64,000 nt of DNA from Streptomyces sp. ERV7 (GTDB taxonomy: Bacteria > Actinomycetota > Actinomycetes > Streptomycetales > Streptomycetaceae): the NCBI RefSeq assembly GCF_001653515.1, contig NZ_LYOY01000051.1:888001-952000 (forward strand), given 5' to 3'. Of the stretch, positions 10,543-18,136 are shown in pieces. A model generated the notes under the pieces. It did not search any database and was not told the DNA's origin. It worked only from the letters and a program-made list of their open reading frames with translations. A program made the translations under genes and the position numbers. The first letter of the stretch is position 1. The number at the start of each line of letters is the position of its first letter.

Positions 10543-11376
10543 TCAGCGCGCCGCGCGGGCCTCGGCCGGCAGCCACGCGAAGGAGGCGGCGGCGTCGGCG
10601 GCCTTGTACTCCAGGCCGACCCAGCCGTCGTAACCGGCCTTGGCGAGCTGGTCGAGCAGCGCCTCCAGGGGCAGCGAGCCGGTGCCCGGCGCGCCGCGGC
10701 CCGGGTTGTCGGCGATCTGCACATGGCCGGTCTTGTCCGTGTAGGCCTCGATGACCTGGGAGACGTCCTCGCCGTTCATCGACAGGTGGTAGATGTCGAG
10801 GAGGAACTTGGCGTTGCCGAGGCCGGTCGCCGCGTTCACCTTGTCGACGACCTCGATCGCGGACGGGGCGCTCACCAGCGGGTAGAGCGGCGACTCCGGC
10901 TTGTTGAGGGCCTCGACCAGGAGGATCGCGCCGACCCGGTCGGCCGCGCGGGCGGCGAGCACCAGGTTCTCCAGTGCGAGCGCGTCCTGGATCTGCGGGT
11001 CCACGCCCTCCACCCGGTTGCCGTACAGCGCGTTGAGCGCCTTGCAGCCCACCGAGGCGGCGAAGTCGGCCGCGACCTCGATGTTGGCGCGGAAGCGGTC
11101 CGACTCCTCGCCGGGTACGGAGAGGGCTCCGCGGTCGGGGCCCGGCAGGGCGCCCGCGTAGAAGTTCAGCCCCACCAGCTGGGTGCCGGCGTCGTCGAGC
11201 GCCTTCTTCAGGGCGTCGAGCTCGGCCTGCGCCGGAGTGGGGGTTTCGATCCAGGGCCACCACAGCTCGACCGCCGTGAAGCCCGCCGCGGCGGCTGCCG
11301 CGGGGCGCTCCAGGAGCGGGAGCTCGGTGAAGAGGATCGAGAGGTTCACATCGAAGCGCTGGTCCGAGTATCCCAT
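10543..11376 (-). CDS. hyi: Hydroxypyruvate isomerase
   Basis: Interconverts hydroxypyruvate and tartronate semialdehyde. The 277-residue product has the xylose-isomerase-like TIM-barrel pattern of Hyi: an N-terminal RFDVNLSILFTELPLLER, the metal and base region ILLVEALNKPESP near residue 150, LLDIYHLSMNGED, and HVQIADNPGRGAPGTG near 210-225. The ATG at 11376 has AAGGAG upstream. The first gene of a probable hyi-glxR unit, it carries the TTCCG-N5-CGGAA palindrome between promoter and start, as gcl does. Confidence 0.92.
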   Translation of the reverse strand: MGYSDQRFDVNLSILFTELPLLERPAAAAAAGFTAVELWWPWIETPTPAQAELDALKKALDDAGTQLVGLNFYAGALPGPDRGALSVPGEESDRFRANIEVAADFAASVGCKALNALYGNRVEGVDPQIQDALALENLVLAARAADRVGAILLVEALNKPESPLYPLVSAPSAIEVVDKVNAATGLGNAKFLLDIYHLSMNGEDVSQVIEAYTDKTGHVQIADNPGRGAPGTGSLPLEALLDQLAKAGYDGWVGLEYKAADAAASFAWLPAEARAAR

Positions 11377-11391
11377 GAGGGTCGGCGCTCC

Positions 11392-11456
11392 TTCCGTATT
11401 GCGGAAGTTACTTTCTGCTTGATGGAAGGTTGCAGGGAGAGCGGTGAGCTTGTCAA
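11392..11456 (-). promoter_or_regulatory. hyi promoter region with TTCCG-N5-CGGAA operator
   Basis: TTCCGTATTGCGGAA (11392-11406) is a perfect inverted repeat 16-30 bases upstream of the hyi start. A consensus -35 TTGACA on the minus strand lies at plus 11451-11456; the matching -10 is weak. The palindrome is the partner of the gcl operator at 4453-4467. Confidence 0.55.
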
Positions 11457-11512
11457 GGGGGCCTGTCCGATTGGCCTCCCGGATTCCGGAATCCGGGCAG
11501 TAGGTTGTGCGC

Positions 11513-11764
11513 GTGCGATTGAGAGTGGAGTTCACGACCGAGCCCTTCGACCTGGACGAGGCGCCCCCGCATGCGGTGGCCGCCCGCGAGGTCCTGCTGA
11601 CGGCGGCGCTCGACGCCGTGGACGTGGGCCCCTTCGGCAACACCGCCGAGGGCGGCGCCGACCAGGTGCTCACCGCCGTCGACGCGCTGCTGCGCAGATC
11701 CCTGGCGGCCGGCGCCACCCGGGTGTCGCTCCAGGTCAACGTGGTCGGGGAGGGCGAGAAGTGA
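11513..11764 (+). CDS. Thiamine-binding/MTH1187-YkoF-like small protein
   Basis: An 83-residue protein with the beta-alpha-beta-beta-alpha-beta look of the PF01910 (MTH1187/YkoF) family: RLRVEFTTEPF as the first strand, VDVGPFGNTAEGGADQV with the conserved glycine loop, and a final strand TRVSLQVNVVG. Members of the family bind thiamine or related small molecules and form oligomers. The GTG at 11513 is seven bases after a TAGGTT -10 box (11501-11506), so leaderless translation is likely; GTG 11507 is the alternative. The stop overlaps the next start (GTGA). The gene is divergent from hyi. Confidence 0.7.
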   Translation: MRLRVEFTTEPFDLDEAPPHAVAAREVLLTAALDAVDVGPFGNTAEGGADQVLTAVDALLRRSLAAGATRVSLQVNVVGEGEK

Positions 11765-12138
11765 CCGAGCCTGCCGACCACCCGCTGGTCACGGCGGTCA
11801 AGCCGCTGGTGGACGCCATGGGGGCGGAGATACTGGGGCCCGACCAGGCCCAGCCCGACGATGTGGTGCTCAGCTGGGAGGGCGAGGACGTCATCGCGGT
11901 GCGGCTGCCGCAGCTGTCGGACTCCCTCGATCACATCCTGGCCGCCATGGAGCGCCGCCACGGCAAGCCGCTGGCCGAGCTCGACCGCAAGGCCAAGCAG
12001 TCGGTCGTACGGACCCTGGAGGCGCGCGGAGCCTTCTCCGTACGCCATGGGGTGGAGACCGTCGCGTCCGCCCTCGGGGTGAGCCGCTTCACCGTGTACA
12101 ACTACCTGAACAGGGAAAACGCGGCCAGAGGCGAGTAA
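11761..12138 (+). CDS. HTH regulator with DauR/YheO-type C-terminal domain
   Basis: A 125-residue protein translationally coupled to the preceding small protein by a GTGA overlap. The N-terminal half (HPLVTAVKPLVDAMGAEIL) recalls a shortened PAS-like sensor. The C-terminal half has the HTH_22 signature of DauR/YheO regulators, VASALGVSRFTVYNYLNR. A ligand-binding partner plus HTH protein lying divergently from hyi makes this pair a candidate regulator of the glyoxylate or purine genes. That is inferred from position only. A terminator follows 30 bp downstream. Confidence 0.7.
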   Translation: MTEPADHPLVTAVKPLVDAMGAEILGPDQAQPDDVVLSWEGEDVIAVRLPQLSDSLDHILAAMERRHGKPLAELDRKAKQSVVRTLEARGAFSVRHGVETVASALGVSRFTVYNYLNRENAARGE

Positions 12139-12167
12139 GAACGCCCGCCCGCGAGCCGTGCTCGCCG

Positions 12168-12202
12168 AGCCGCCGTCCGGAATCCCGGGCGGCGGCTTTT
12201 TG
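12168..12202 (+). terminator. Rho-independent terminator
   Basis: AGCCGCCGTCC (12168-12178) pairs with GGGCGGCGGCT (12187-12197) with one wobble, and a run of five Ts begins within the last pair (12197-12201). It closes the two-gene unit ending at 12138. Confidence 0.8.
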
Positions 12203-12215
12203 TTGCTCCAAGTTT

Positions 12216-12256
12216 TCAACAAAGTGTTGACGTGATGTTTCCGAGGGCGTTAGCTA
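12216..12256 (+). promoter_or_regulatory. uraD promoter with TCAACA-N3-TGTTGA operator
   Basis: The palindrome TCAACAAAGTGTTGA (12216-12230) overlaps TTGACG (12227-12232). An 18-bp spacer leads to TAGCTA (12251-12256). The palindrome arms, the preceding TTTT and the overlap with -35 match the katA promoter exactly. Confidence 0.65.
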
Positions 12257-12295
12257 TCCGCAGCCCGTCCAGCACCAAGGCCACGGAGGCCGTTC

Positions 12296-12820
12296 GTGAC
12301 TTCGACCTCGACGCCGGGCCTCGCCCGGTTCAACACCTCCGACGACAGCACGGCGCTCGCCGCGCTCCACGAGGTGTGCGCCAGCTCGGTATGGGGGAGC
12401 AAGCTGCTCGCCCGGCGCCCGTACACCACCGCCGACGAGCTCTTCACCGCCAGCGACGCCGCCATGGCCGAGCTGGACGTGAAGGACCTCGAAGAGGCGA
12501 TGGCGGGGCACGCGCCGATCGGGCGGCCGAAGCCCGGCGACCCGACCTCCGCCCGTGAGCAGCGGGGGATGGCCGGCGCCACCGAGGAGCTCAGGGCCGA
12601 GATGCTCGAACTCAACCTGGCGTACCAGGACAGGTTCGGCCATGTCTTCCTGATCTGCGCCACCGGGGCCACCGGTGAGCAGATGCGCGACGCGATGAAG
12701 GCCAGGATCGGCAACACCGCCGAGGCGGAGCGCGAGATCGTGCGCGCCGAACTCGGGAAGATCAACCGAATCCGGCTGACCCGTCTCGTGGAAACAGCAG
12801 AAGAAGAGGACAGGGACTGA
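12296..12820 (+). CDS. uraD: OHCU decarboxylase
   Basis: Decarboxylates 2-oxo-4-hydroxy-4-carboxy-5-ureidoimidazoline to S-allantoin, the last step of urate breakdown. The 174-residue all-helical protein shows the family features FNTSDDSTALAALHEVCAS, ARRPY near residue 37, a catalytic-type histidine in GHAPIGRP and the SAREQRG loop near 85, ending with helices containing RIGNTAEAEREI. A GTG start at 12296 follows CGGAGG by six bases. The stop shares one base with the uraH start, so uraD-uraH-transporter form one operon under the shared operator. Confidence 0.92.
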   Translation: MTSTSTPGLARFNTSDDSTALAALHEVCASSVWGSKLLARRPYTTADELFTASDAAMAELDVKDLEEAMAGHAPIGRPKPGDPTSAREQRGMAGATEELRAEMLELNLAYQDRFGHVFLICATGATGEQMRDAMKARIGNTAEAEREIVRAELGKINRIRLTRLVETAEEEDRD

Positions 12821-13209
12821 TGAGCACCGCGACCACCGCTTCGGTGTCCACGCACATCCTGGACACCAGCATCGGACGCCCCGCCGAGGGCGTCGCCATC
12901 TCGCTCGCCGCCCGTTCGGGCCGCGACGCCGGGTGGGTGACGCTCGGCGGCTCCGCGACCGACGCGGACGGGCGCTGCAAGGACCTCCCGGCGCTGCCGG
13001 AGGGCACGACCCATGTGCGACTCGACTTCGAGGTCGAGTCCTACTTCGAAAAGAAGCAAGCCGAGGCGCAGCAGGACGCCCCCCGCGTAAGGGACAGCGG
13101 TGCGTTCTTCCCGGAGGTGGCGATCACGTTCGCCGTCGTGCCGGGCGAGCACTTCCACGTACCGCTGCTGCTCAACCCGTTCGGCTACTCCGTTTACCGA
13201 GGGAGCTAG
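12820..13209 (+). CDS. uraH: 5-hydroxyisourate hydrolase (transthyretin-like)
   Basis: Hydrolyses 5-hydroxyisourate, the uricase product, to OHCU. The 129-residue protein has the HIUase hallmarks: THILDTSIGRPAEGV at the N-terminus, a central GRCKDLP, FPEVAITFAV, the HFHVPLLLNPFGYSVYRGS ending and the diagnostic C-terminal tetrapeptide YRGS. It shares one base with the uraD stop. In vitro homologues are tetramers with a central active-site channel; nothing here suggests otherwise. The gene sits between uraD and a transporter. Confidence 0.95.
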   Translation: MSTATTASVSTHILDTSIGRPAEGVAISLAARSGRDAGWVTLGGSATDADGRCKDLPALPEGTTHVRLDFEVESYFEKKQAEAQQDAPRVRDSGAFFPEVAITFAVVPGEHFHVPLLLNPFGYSVYRGS

Positions 13210-13214
13210 CAGAC

Positions 13215-14819
13215 ATGACCGGCCCCGGGAGGACCGGGGAGCCGGACGAGCCGCTGGAACCGGTCGGCCCCGGCGAGCCGGGCGGGCCCGTGGGGCCCGG
13301 GGAGACCGCCTCGACCGAGCCGCCCGGCCCGCCACAGAAGCGGAAGCTCGCGTTTCCGAGTGCGCTGACCGTTCTCGCGATCGTCACCGTCGCGGTGTGG
13401 CTGCTCGCCTTCCTCATTCCCTCCGGCCAGTACGACCGCAACGACAAGGGGGCACCGGTCCAGGGCACCTACCACCGCGTGTCGTCGGGCCAGAGCTTCG
13501 TCGACCGTCTCAACGACCTCTTCCTGGCGCCGGTCAACGGTCTGTACGGCATCCGCGACACCGCCTCCGGCGAGGTCGGCCCCAGCCTCACCGGCGATCT
13601 GTACGGAAGCGCGGGAGTGTTCCTCTTCGTCCTGGCGATCGGCGCGTTCATCACCGTCGTCTTCGCCACCGGCGCCCTGGACCGGGGCATCGAGCGCCTG
13701 GCCCACCGGCTGCGCGAGCGCGGGACCCTGCTGATCGCGGGGGTGATGGTGGTCTTCTCGGTCCTGGGCACGGTGGAGGGTTTCGCCGAGGAGACGCTCG
13801 GCTTCTACGGGCTGCTCGTGCCGATGATGCTCGCGCTCGGCTACGACCGGATGGTGGCGGTGGGCACCGCCATCCTGGGCGCGGGGGTGGGCGTGCTGTG
13901 CTCGACCGTCAACCCCTTCGCGACGGGCGTCGCCTCCTCCGCCGCCGACATCTCGCTGGGCGACGGCATCGCGCTGCGCTTCGTGATGTGGCTGGTGCTG
14001 ACGGCGGTGACCATCGCGTATGTCGTCCGCTACGCCCGGCGCGTACAGAAGGTTCCGGCGCGTTCGCTGAGCGGCTTCCTGCCCGGGGACCGCGAACTGA
14101 ACGCGACGGACGCGGGCGAGGCTCCCGAGCTCACCGGCACGCACAAGGCCGTGCTCGTGGTGCTCGGCCTCGTCTTCGCCTTCATGATCTTCTCGGTGGT
14201 GCCGTGGTCGAGCGCGCTGACCGGCAAGGCCGACGCCACTCCGTACTCCTTCGAACTGGGCTGGTCCTTCCCGCAGTTGGCGGCGCTCTTCCTGTGCGCG
14301 GCGGTGCTGGTCGGCCTGGTGGCCCGGCTGGGCGAGCAGAAGACCAGCTCGACGATCATCCAGGGCGCGGGGGACTTCATCTCCCCCGCCCTCGTCATCA
14401 TGCTGGCCCGCGGTGTCACCGTGATCATGAACAACTCCCGGATCACGGACACGGTCCTGCACTCCATCGAAGGCGTGGTGAAAGGGACCTCGTCGGGCCT
14501 GTTCGCCATCATCGTCTTCGTGGTGAACCTGCCGCTCGCCTTCCTGATCCCCTCCACCTCCGGCCATGCCACCCTCGCCATGCCGATCCTCGCCCCGCTG
14601 GCCGACTTCGCGGGCGTCTCGCGCGCGGTGGTCGTCACCGCCTGGCAGGCGGCCAGCGGGTGGATGAACCTGTGGGTGCCGACGACGGCCGTGACGATCG
14701 GCGGCGTCGCCCTCGCCAAGGTCGGCTACGACAAGTACCTGCGTTTCGTCTGGCCGCTGCTGGCCATCCTGTTCGTGCTGATCTGCGGCTTCGTGGCGCT
14801 GGGGGCGGCGCTGACGTGA
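13215..14819 (+). CDS. DcuC/YfcC-family membrane transporter
   Basis: A 534-residue inner-membrane permease. Residues 1-47 form a cytoplasmic Pro/Gly/Glu-rich tail, and about 12 hydrophobic segments follow, starting at [22 protein letters not shown]. YfcC-family marks include [37 protein letters not shown] and [22 protein letters not shown]. Known relatives carry C4-dicarboxylates or amino-acid antiport substrates. Its place five bases after uraH under the urate operator suggests it moves a purine-degradation intermediate or product (for example allantoin, allantoate or a dicarboxylate). That substrate is inference. Confidence 0.85.
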   Translation: MTGPGRTGEPDEPLEPVGPGEPGGPVGPGETASTEPPGPPQKRKLAFPSALTVLAIVTVAVWLLAFLIPSGQYDRNDKGAPVQGTYHRVSSGQSFVDRLNDLFLAPVNGLYGIRDTASGEVGPSLTGDLYGSAGVFLFVLAIGAFITVVFATGALDRGIERLAHRLRERGTLLIAGVMVVFSVLGTVEGFAEETLGFYGLLVPMMLALGYDRMVAVGTAILGAGVGVLCSTVNPFATGVASSAADISLGDGIALRFVMWLVLTAVTIAYVVRYARRVQKVPARSLSGFLPGDRELNATDAGEAPELTGTHKAVLVVLGLVFAFMIFSVVPWSSALTGKADATPYSFELGWSFPQLAALFLCAAVLVGLVARLGEQKTSSTIIQGAGDFISPALVIMLARGVTVIMNNSRITDTVLHSIEGVVKGTSSGLFAIIVFVVNLPLAFLIPSTSGHATLAMPILAPLADFAGVSRAVVVTAWQAASGWMNLWVPTTAVTIGGVALAKVGYDKYLRFVWPLLAILFVLICGFVALGAALT

Positions 14820-14844
14820 GGGCGGGGCCCCGGGCCGCCCGGGC

Positions 14845-15234
14845 CTAGGGCCTGCGGTGACCCGGATGGTCGCCCGCCAGCGCGTCCGTCACCAGGCGCA
14901 CCCCGCGGGCGAGGCGGCCCAGCTGGTCCAGCTCCGTCGCGTACATCCGGATGGTGTTCTCGATGACCGCCTCCGCCACGCCCAGCGTGGGCAGCTCGGC
15001 CCGGCTGGTCTGGAGGGCCACCCGGACCGCGCGCATCTCGTGCTGGAGCTGGAGCTGCGCGTGCCGGGCGAGGATGACGTGGTGGCGGGTGAGCGGTGAG
15101 TAGCCGGCGTAGCGGGCCGGCAGCAGGTCGCGCAGCCAGCGGGTGGCCGTGCGTTCCCAGTCCCGCGTCCCGGGTTCCTTGACCTGACAGGGCCAGTCCG
15201 GGCTGAGCGCGATGGTGGGGGCCGTGTGGGGCAT
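14845..15234 (-). CDS. Conserved hypothetical protein, helical
   Basis: A 129-residue soluble protein that I do not recognise. The sequence is mostly amphipathic helix: RTATRWLRDLLPARYAGYSPLTRHHVILARHAQLQL (split here across several helices), then a long helix around VAEAVIENTIRMYATELDQLGRLARG. There is no signal peptide, metal motif or DNA-binding motif. The start at the ATG of MPHTAPTIAL has only a weak GACGAGA upstream. The 335-bp gap upstream holds AT-rich repeats that may drive it. It is convergent with the uraDH operon, 25 bp from the transporter stop. Confidence 0.65.
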   Translation of the reverse strand: MPHTAPTIALSPDWPCQVKEPGTRDWERTATRWLRDLLPARYAGYSPLTRHHVILARHAQLQLQHEMRAVRVALQTSRAELPTLGVAEAVIENTIRMYATELDQLGRLARGVRLVTDALAGDHPGHRRP

Positions 15235-15461
15235 TCTCGTCGCTTCCGAAGTTGTCGAACTCTGATCGAGAGGTGGGAGGGGGGCGGCCCCGGCCTAGGG
15301 GTTGGCCGAGGCCGCCCGTGGGCGTCCGCCCGGATCCGAAAGCCTCGATCGGACTTCCGGCTGACGCGAGGAGGGGGGCGTCACGTCGGCTGTCCGCTCT
15401 GGGAAGGCGTGGGGAAGCGCCTTCCTTGGCATCTGGGGGATCGGGGGATCGCCACCGCCTC

Positions 15462-15508
15462 AGTAAACATATATACCGTTGAGTAAACAAGGGTATGAAA
15501 AAATTCAT
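15462..15508 (-). promoter_or_regulatory. AT-rich regulatory patch with 20-bp-spaced repeats
   Basis: Within the gene-free stretch 15235-15569, AGTAAACA occurs at 15462-15469 and again at 15482-15489, exactly two helical turns apart, flanking ATATATACC. Just beyond is ATGAA-AAAA-TTCAT (15495-15508). This is the only strongly AT-rich sequence for kilobases and is a likely promoter/operator for the 14845-15234 gene. The rest of the gap (15235-15460) shows nothing recognisable. Confidence 0.5.
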
Positions 15509-15569
15509 GCACTCGTACGGTGTGAAGATCCCAAGGAGCCGGGCGGGCGAATCGGGTCCTAATCGGGGC

Positions 15570-16487
15570 CTAGAGGAAGAAACCGTGCTGGTCGGCGGCC
15601 TGCTCGTACTCTTCCAGCCGCGCCTGCGTCCGCTCCGGATCGGCGTCCGCCATCGCCTGGAGCAGGGCCGCCGCGAGCACGCCCGGTGCCGCGTACGAGT
15701 CGAAGACCAGCCGTGACCCGGTCCCGGCGGTCAGGGCCACATCGGCCTCGTCGACCAGCGGGCCAAGGGTCGTGTCCGTGATCAGCGCGATGCGCAGCCC
15801 CGCGCTGCGGGCCGCCCGCAGCGCCGCCAGGCTCTCCTTGGCGTGCCGGGGCATGGCGAAGGCGAGCACCCAGGTGCCGCCCGCCGAGCGGGACTGCAGC
15901 AGGGCGTCGTAGGCGACGCTGCCGCCGCGCGTCACCAGCCGCACATCGGGGTGGATACGCCGGGCCGCGTACGCGAAGTACTCCGCCAGGGACACCGAGA
16001 TCCGCAGTCCGAGGACGGTCAGCGGCACCGAGCCGGCCAGCTCGCGGCCGATCTCCAGGACCTGGTTGGTGTTGGCCACCAGCCTGCGCACGTTCTCCAG
16101 GTTCTCGATCTCCGCGTCCACCGCCGCCTGGAGCTCGTTGTGCCGGATCTCCTCACGGGTCTCGGGCGCGACCGCGACCGCGCTGAGGGCGATCGGCTGG
16201 AGCACGTCCCGCAGTGCGGGATAGCCGCTGTAGCCGAGGGACACGGCGAAGCGCGTCACGGACGGCTGGCTCACCCCGGCCCGCTCCGCGAGCTCGGTGA
16301 TCGAGAGGAACACGGCCTCGGTCAGGTGGTCGATCAGGTACTGGGCGATGCGCCGCTGCCCCGGGGAGAGGCGGTGGCCGTCGAAGAGGGCCCGGACCCG
16401 GTCCGCCGCGGGGCGCTCGTGGTCCGACGCCTGCCCGCTCGGCGTGATCGCGGCCGCCTGGGCGCGCGCCTTCTGCCCCGATGACAC
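15570..16487 (-). CDS. RpiR-family transcriptional regulator (HTH + SIS)
   Basis: A 305-residue regulator. The N-terminal HTH_6 domain reads LSPGQRRIAQYLIDHLTEAV and then SITELAERAGVSQPSVTRF. The C-terminal SIS sugar-phosphate domain spans about 125-260 and includes VLGLRISVSLAEYFAYA and TWVLAFAMPRHAKES. The GTG at 16487 is chosen because GAAGGAGG precedes it by six to seven bases; the ATG at 16511 has no site and would put that Shine-Dalgarno inside the gene. RpiR proteins respond to phosphosugars or, in some actinobacteria, to amino-acid or purine cues. Its place among urate genes makes it a candidate local regulator (inference). Confidence 0.88.
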   Translation of the reverse strand: MSSGQKARAQAAAITPSGQASDHERPAADRVRALFDGHRLSPGQRRIAQYLIDHLTEAVFLSITELAERAGVSQPSVTRFAVSLGYSGYPALRDVLQPIALSAVAVAPETREEIRHNELQAAVDAEIENLENVRRLVANTNQVLEIGRELAGSVPLTVLGLRISVSLAEYFAYAARRIHPDVRLVTRGGSVAYDALLQSRSAGGTWVLAFAMPRHAKESLAALRAARSAGLRIALITDTTLGPLVDEADVALTAGTGSRLVFDSYAAPGVLAAALLQAMADADPERTQARLEEYEQAADQHGFFL

Positions 16488-16729
16488 CGGCGGGCCTCCT
16501 TCTCGTGCCATGTGTGTTCAAAACATAGCTCACCGCCGTGGTGGCCCGGCGCCCGTTCCACCGGTGGCGACAGGCACGTATTCGAGACACCGGTGGCTTG
16601 GTGTGCTGGACGTGACGAGCCGGAGGGTGTTCCCTGTGCCGCGCTCGCGCGGGGGAAGCGGCCGGGGGGCCGCACGCGCGCCGTCAACGCACGGACCGGG
16701 TGGCCGGTTCGTGGGATCAGGGGGGACAC

Positions 16730-18136
16730 ATGGCCAGAGCAGGACGTCCGCAGGGGACTCCGAAGGGCAGAACGGAAGCCGCCAACGACCTCGCGCGCTT
16801 TCTGCGCGAGGTGACCCGCGGCCTGACGGTGCGGGAGCTCGCACACCGGTACGGCGGCGGCAAGACGGCCTGGAGCGAATACCGCTCGGGGGCCCGGATC
16901 ATCGCGCTCGGGCGCCTCAACACCGTACTCAAGGACCAGATCCGCGAGCCCCGCCGCCAGGGGCTCCTCGCCGAGGCCCGCCGGCTGCACGACCGGGCGC
17001 TCACGGCCGAGGCGTCGGGCCGCCCCGCGCCGAGCGTGGAGGAGGCACTCCGTCAGGCACGCACCGACCTCGCCGAGTCGGGCCGACTGGTGGAGAACCT
17101 GCTGGCGATGGTGACACTGCTCCGCGAACGCGTCGACGACGGCGGGGCCGGGTACGCGAGCGCCGCCGCCGGACGGCCGAGCGCCTCCCCCGCGCCCGAG
17201 GAGGCGAGGTCACCGGACGCGGTACCCGAGCAAGCGGAATCCACCGCGACCCAGGAGGTGCGGCTGCGCCTGGACCAGGCCGTCGACCAGTTGGCGGCGG
17301 CACGGTCCGTGGAGGCGGCGGCACGACGAGCCGTCGCGGACGCCGAGGCCCAGCGGGACACGGCGGCGCGGGAAGCAGTCGAAATCCAGCCGGATACCCG
17401 GGAGTTGAGCGAAGGCGAGGGCGCGCCGCACACGGATCCCGAGCGGAGCGCCCCCGGCCTGTCGGCCGTCCCGGGCGGCGTCCGCCGGGTCCCGGCCGTC
17501 GCCGACGCCGCGCTCTGCGTCCAGTTGGTCCGCATCGGGAACGCCCTGGCGCAACAGCGCGCCGACGCACGGTGGTTGTGGAAGCGGGTTCGCCGCCTTC
17601 CGTCCGGCTCTCTGACCGGGCCGGTCTCCTTCCGTCCGTACGTCGTCGAGGGCGTGGTCCTGGAACGGCTGGACAGGTCCGTCGCCGTGCCCGCCTCGCG
17701 GGCGCCCGCCCTCCCTGCCGTGCCCGACCCGCGGCCCGGGCGGGGCGCCAGAAGAACGCTCGCCCTCCTGGGGACGGTCACCGCCCTCGCCCTGCTCGCC
17801 GCGGCCACCCTGGCCGGGGTCGTCCTCGGGCGGCACCACACCTCGGCCGCGCCCGGGACGACGGTCTACCAGGAGGGCCCCGGCGCCCTCCTCCCGGCGC
17901 CCAGCGGTGGGCCCGGCACGGCGAGTCCGTCGCCGTCCGCGTCGCCGTCGCCGTCCGCGTCGACACCCTCGCCCGGCACCGGTCGCACCTCCGCCCGACG
18001 TTTCCCGCCCCACCCGCCCCGTGATCCTCGGCCAGAACCAGTACGGCAAAGCAGAGAACCGCGTCGTCAAGATCACGCGGGACGGCGACACGCACCACAT
18101 CAAGGACCTGAACGTCTCGGTCGCCCTCTCCGGTGA
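16730..18136 (+). CDS. HTH membrane-anchored protein with lost 3' end
   Basis: The reading frame encodes 468 residues, but only about the first 420 look native. Residues 1-75 contain an HTH-like segment (LTVRELAHRYGGGKTAWSEYR). An Ala/Glu-rich coiled-coil-like region follows (about 105-230). A single transmembrane helix (LALLGTVTALALLAAATLAG, about 343-366) leads into an external Pro/Ser repeat (SPSPSASPSPSAS). From about 17990 the frame runs out of phase into the uricase gene and stops at 18136. The native C-terminus is therefore missing, so the gene is probably a broken fusion rather than a true overlap. The ATG at 16730 follows GGGGGGA. Confidence 0.6.
   Translation: MARAGRPQGTPKGRTEAANDLARFLREVTRGLTVRELAHRYGGGKTAWSEYRSGARIIALGRLNTVLKDQIREPRRQGLLAEARRLHDRALTAEASGRPAPSVEEALRQARTDLAESGRLVENLLAMVTLLRERVDDGGAGYASAAAGRPSASPAPEEARSPDAVPEQAESTATQEVRLRLDQAVDQLAAARSVEAAARRAVADAEAQRDTAAREAVEIQPDTRELSEGEGAPHTDPERSAPGLSAVPGGVRRVPAVADAALCVQLVRIGNALAQQRADARWLWKRVRRLPSGSLTGPVSFRPYVVEGVVLERLDRSVAVPASRAPALPAVPDPRPGRGARRTLALLGTVTALALLAAATLAGVVLGRHHTSAAPGTTVYQEGPGALLPAPSGGPGTASPSPSASPSPSASTPSPGTGRTSARRFPPHPPRDPRPEPVRQSREPRRQDHAGRRHAPHQGPERLGRPLR

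Noticed and set aside
11485-11500. GGATTCCGGAATCC palindrome as a third copy of the gcl/hyi operator
   Set aside because: Its arms and spacing differ from TTCCG-N5-CGGAA; it is a different, contiguous palindrome of uncertain meaning.
17925-17965. Short tandem repeats as a CRISPR-like or minisatellite array
   Set aside because: They are codon-level repeats of a Ser/Pro-rich linker inside a protein frame, with no spacers.
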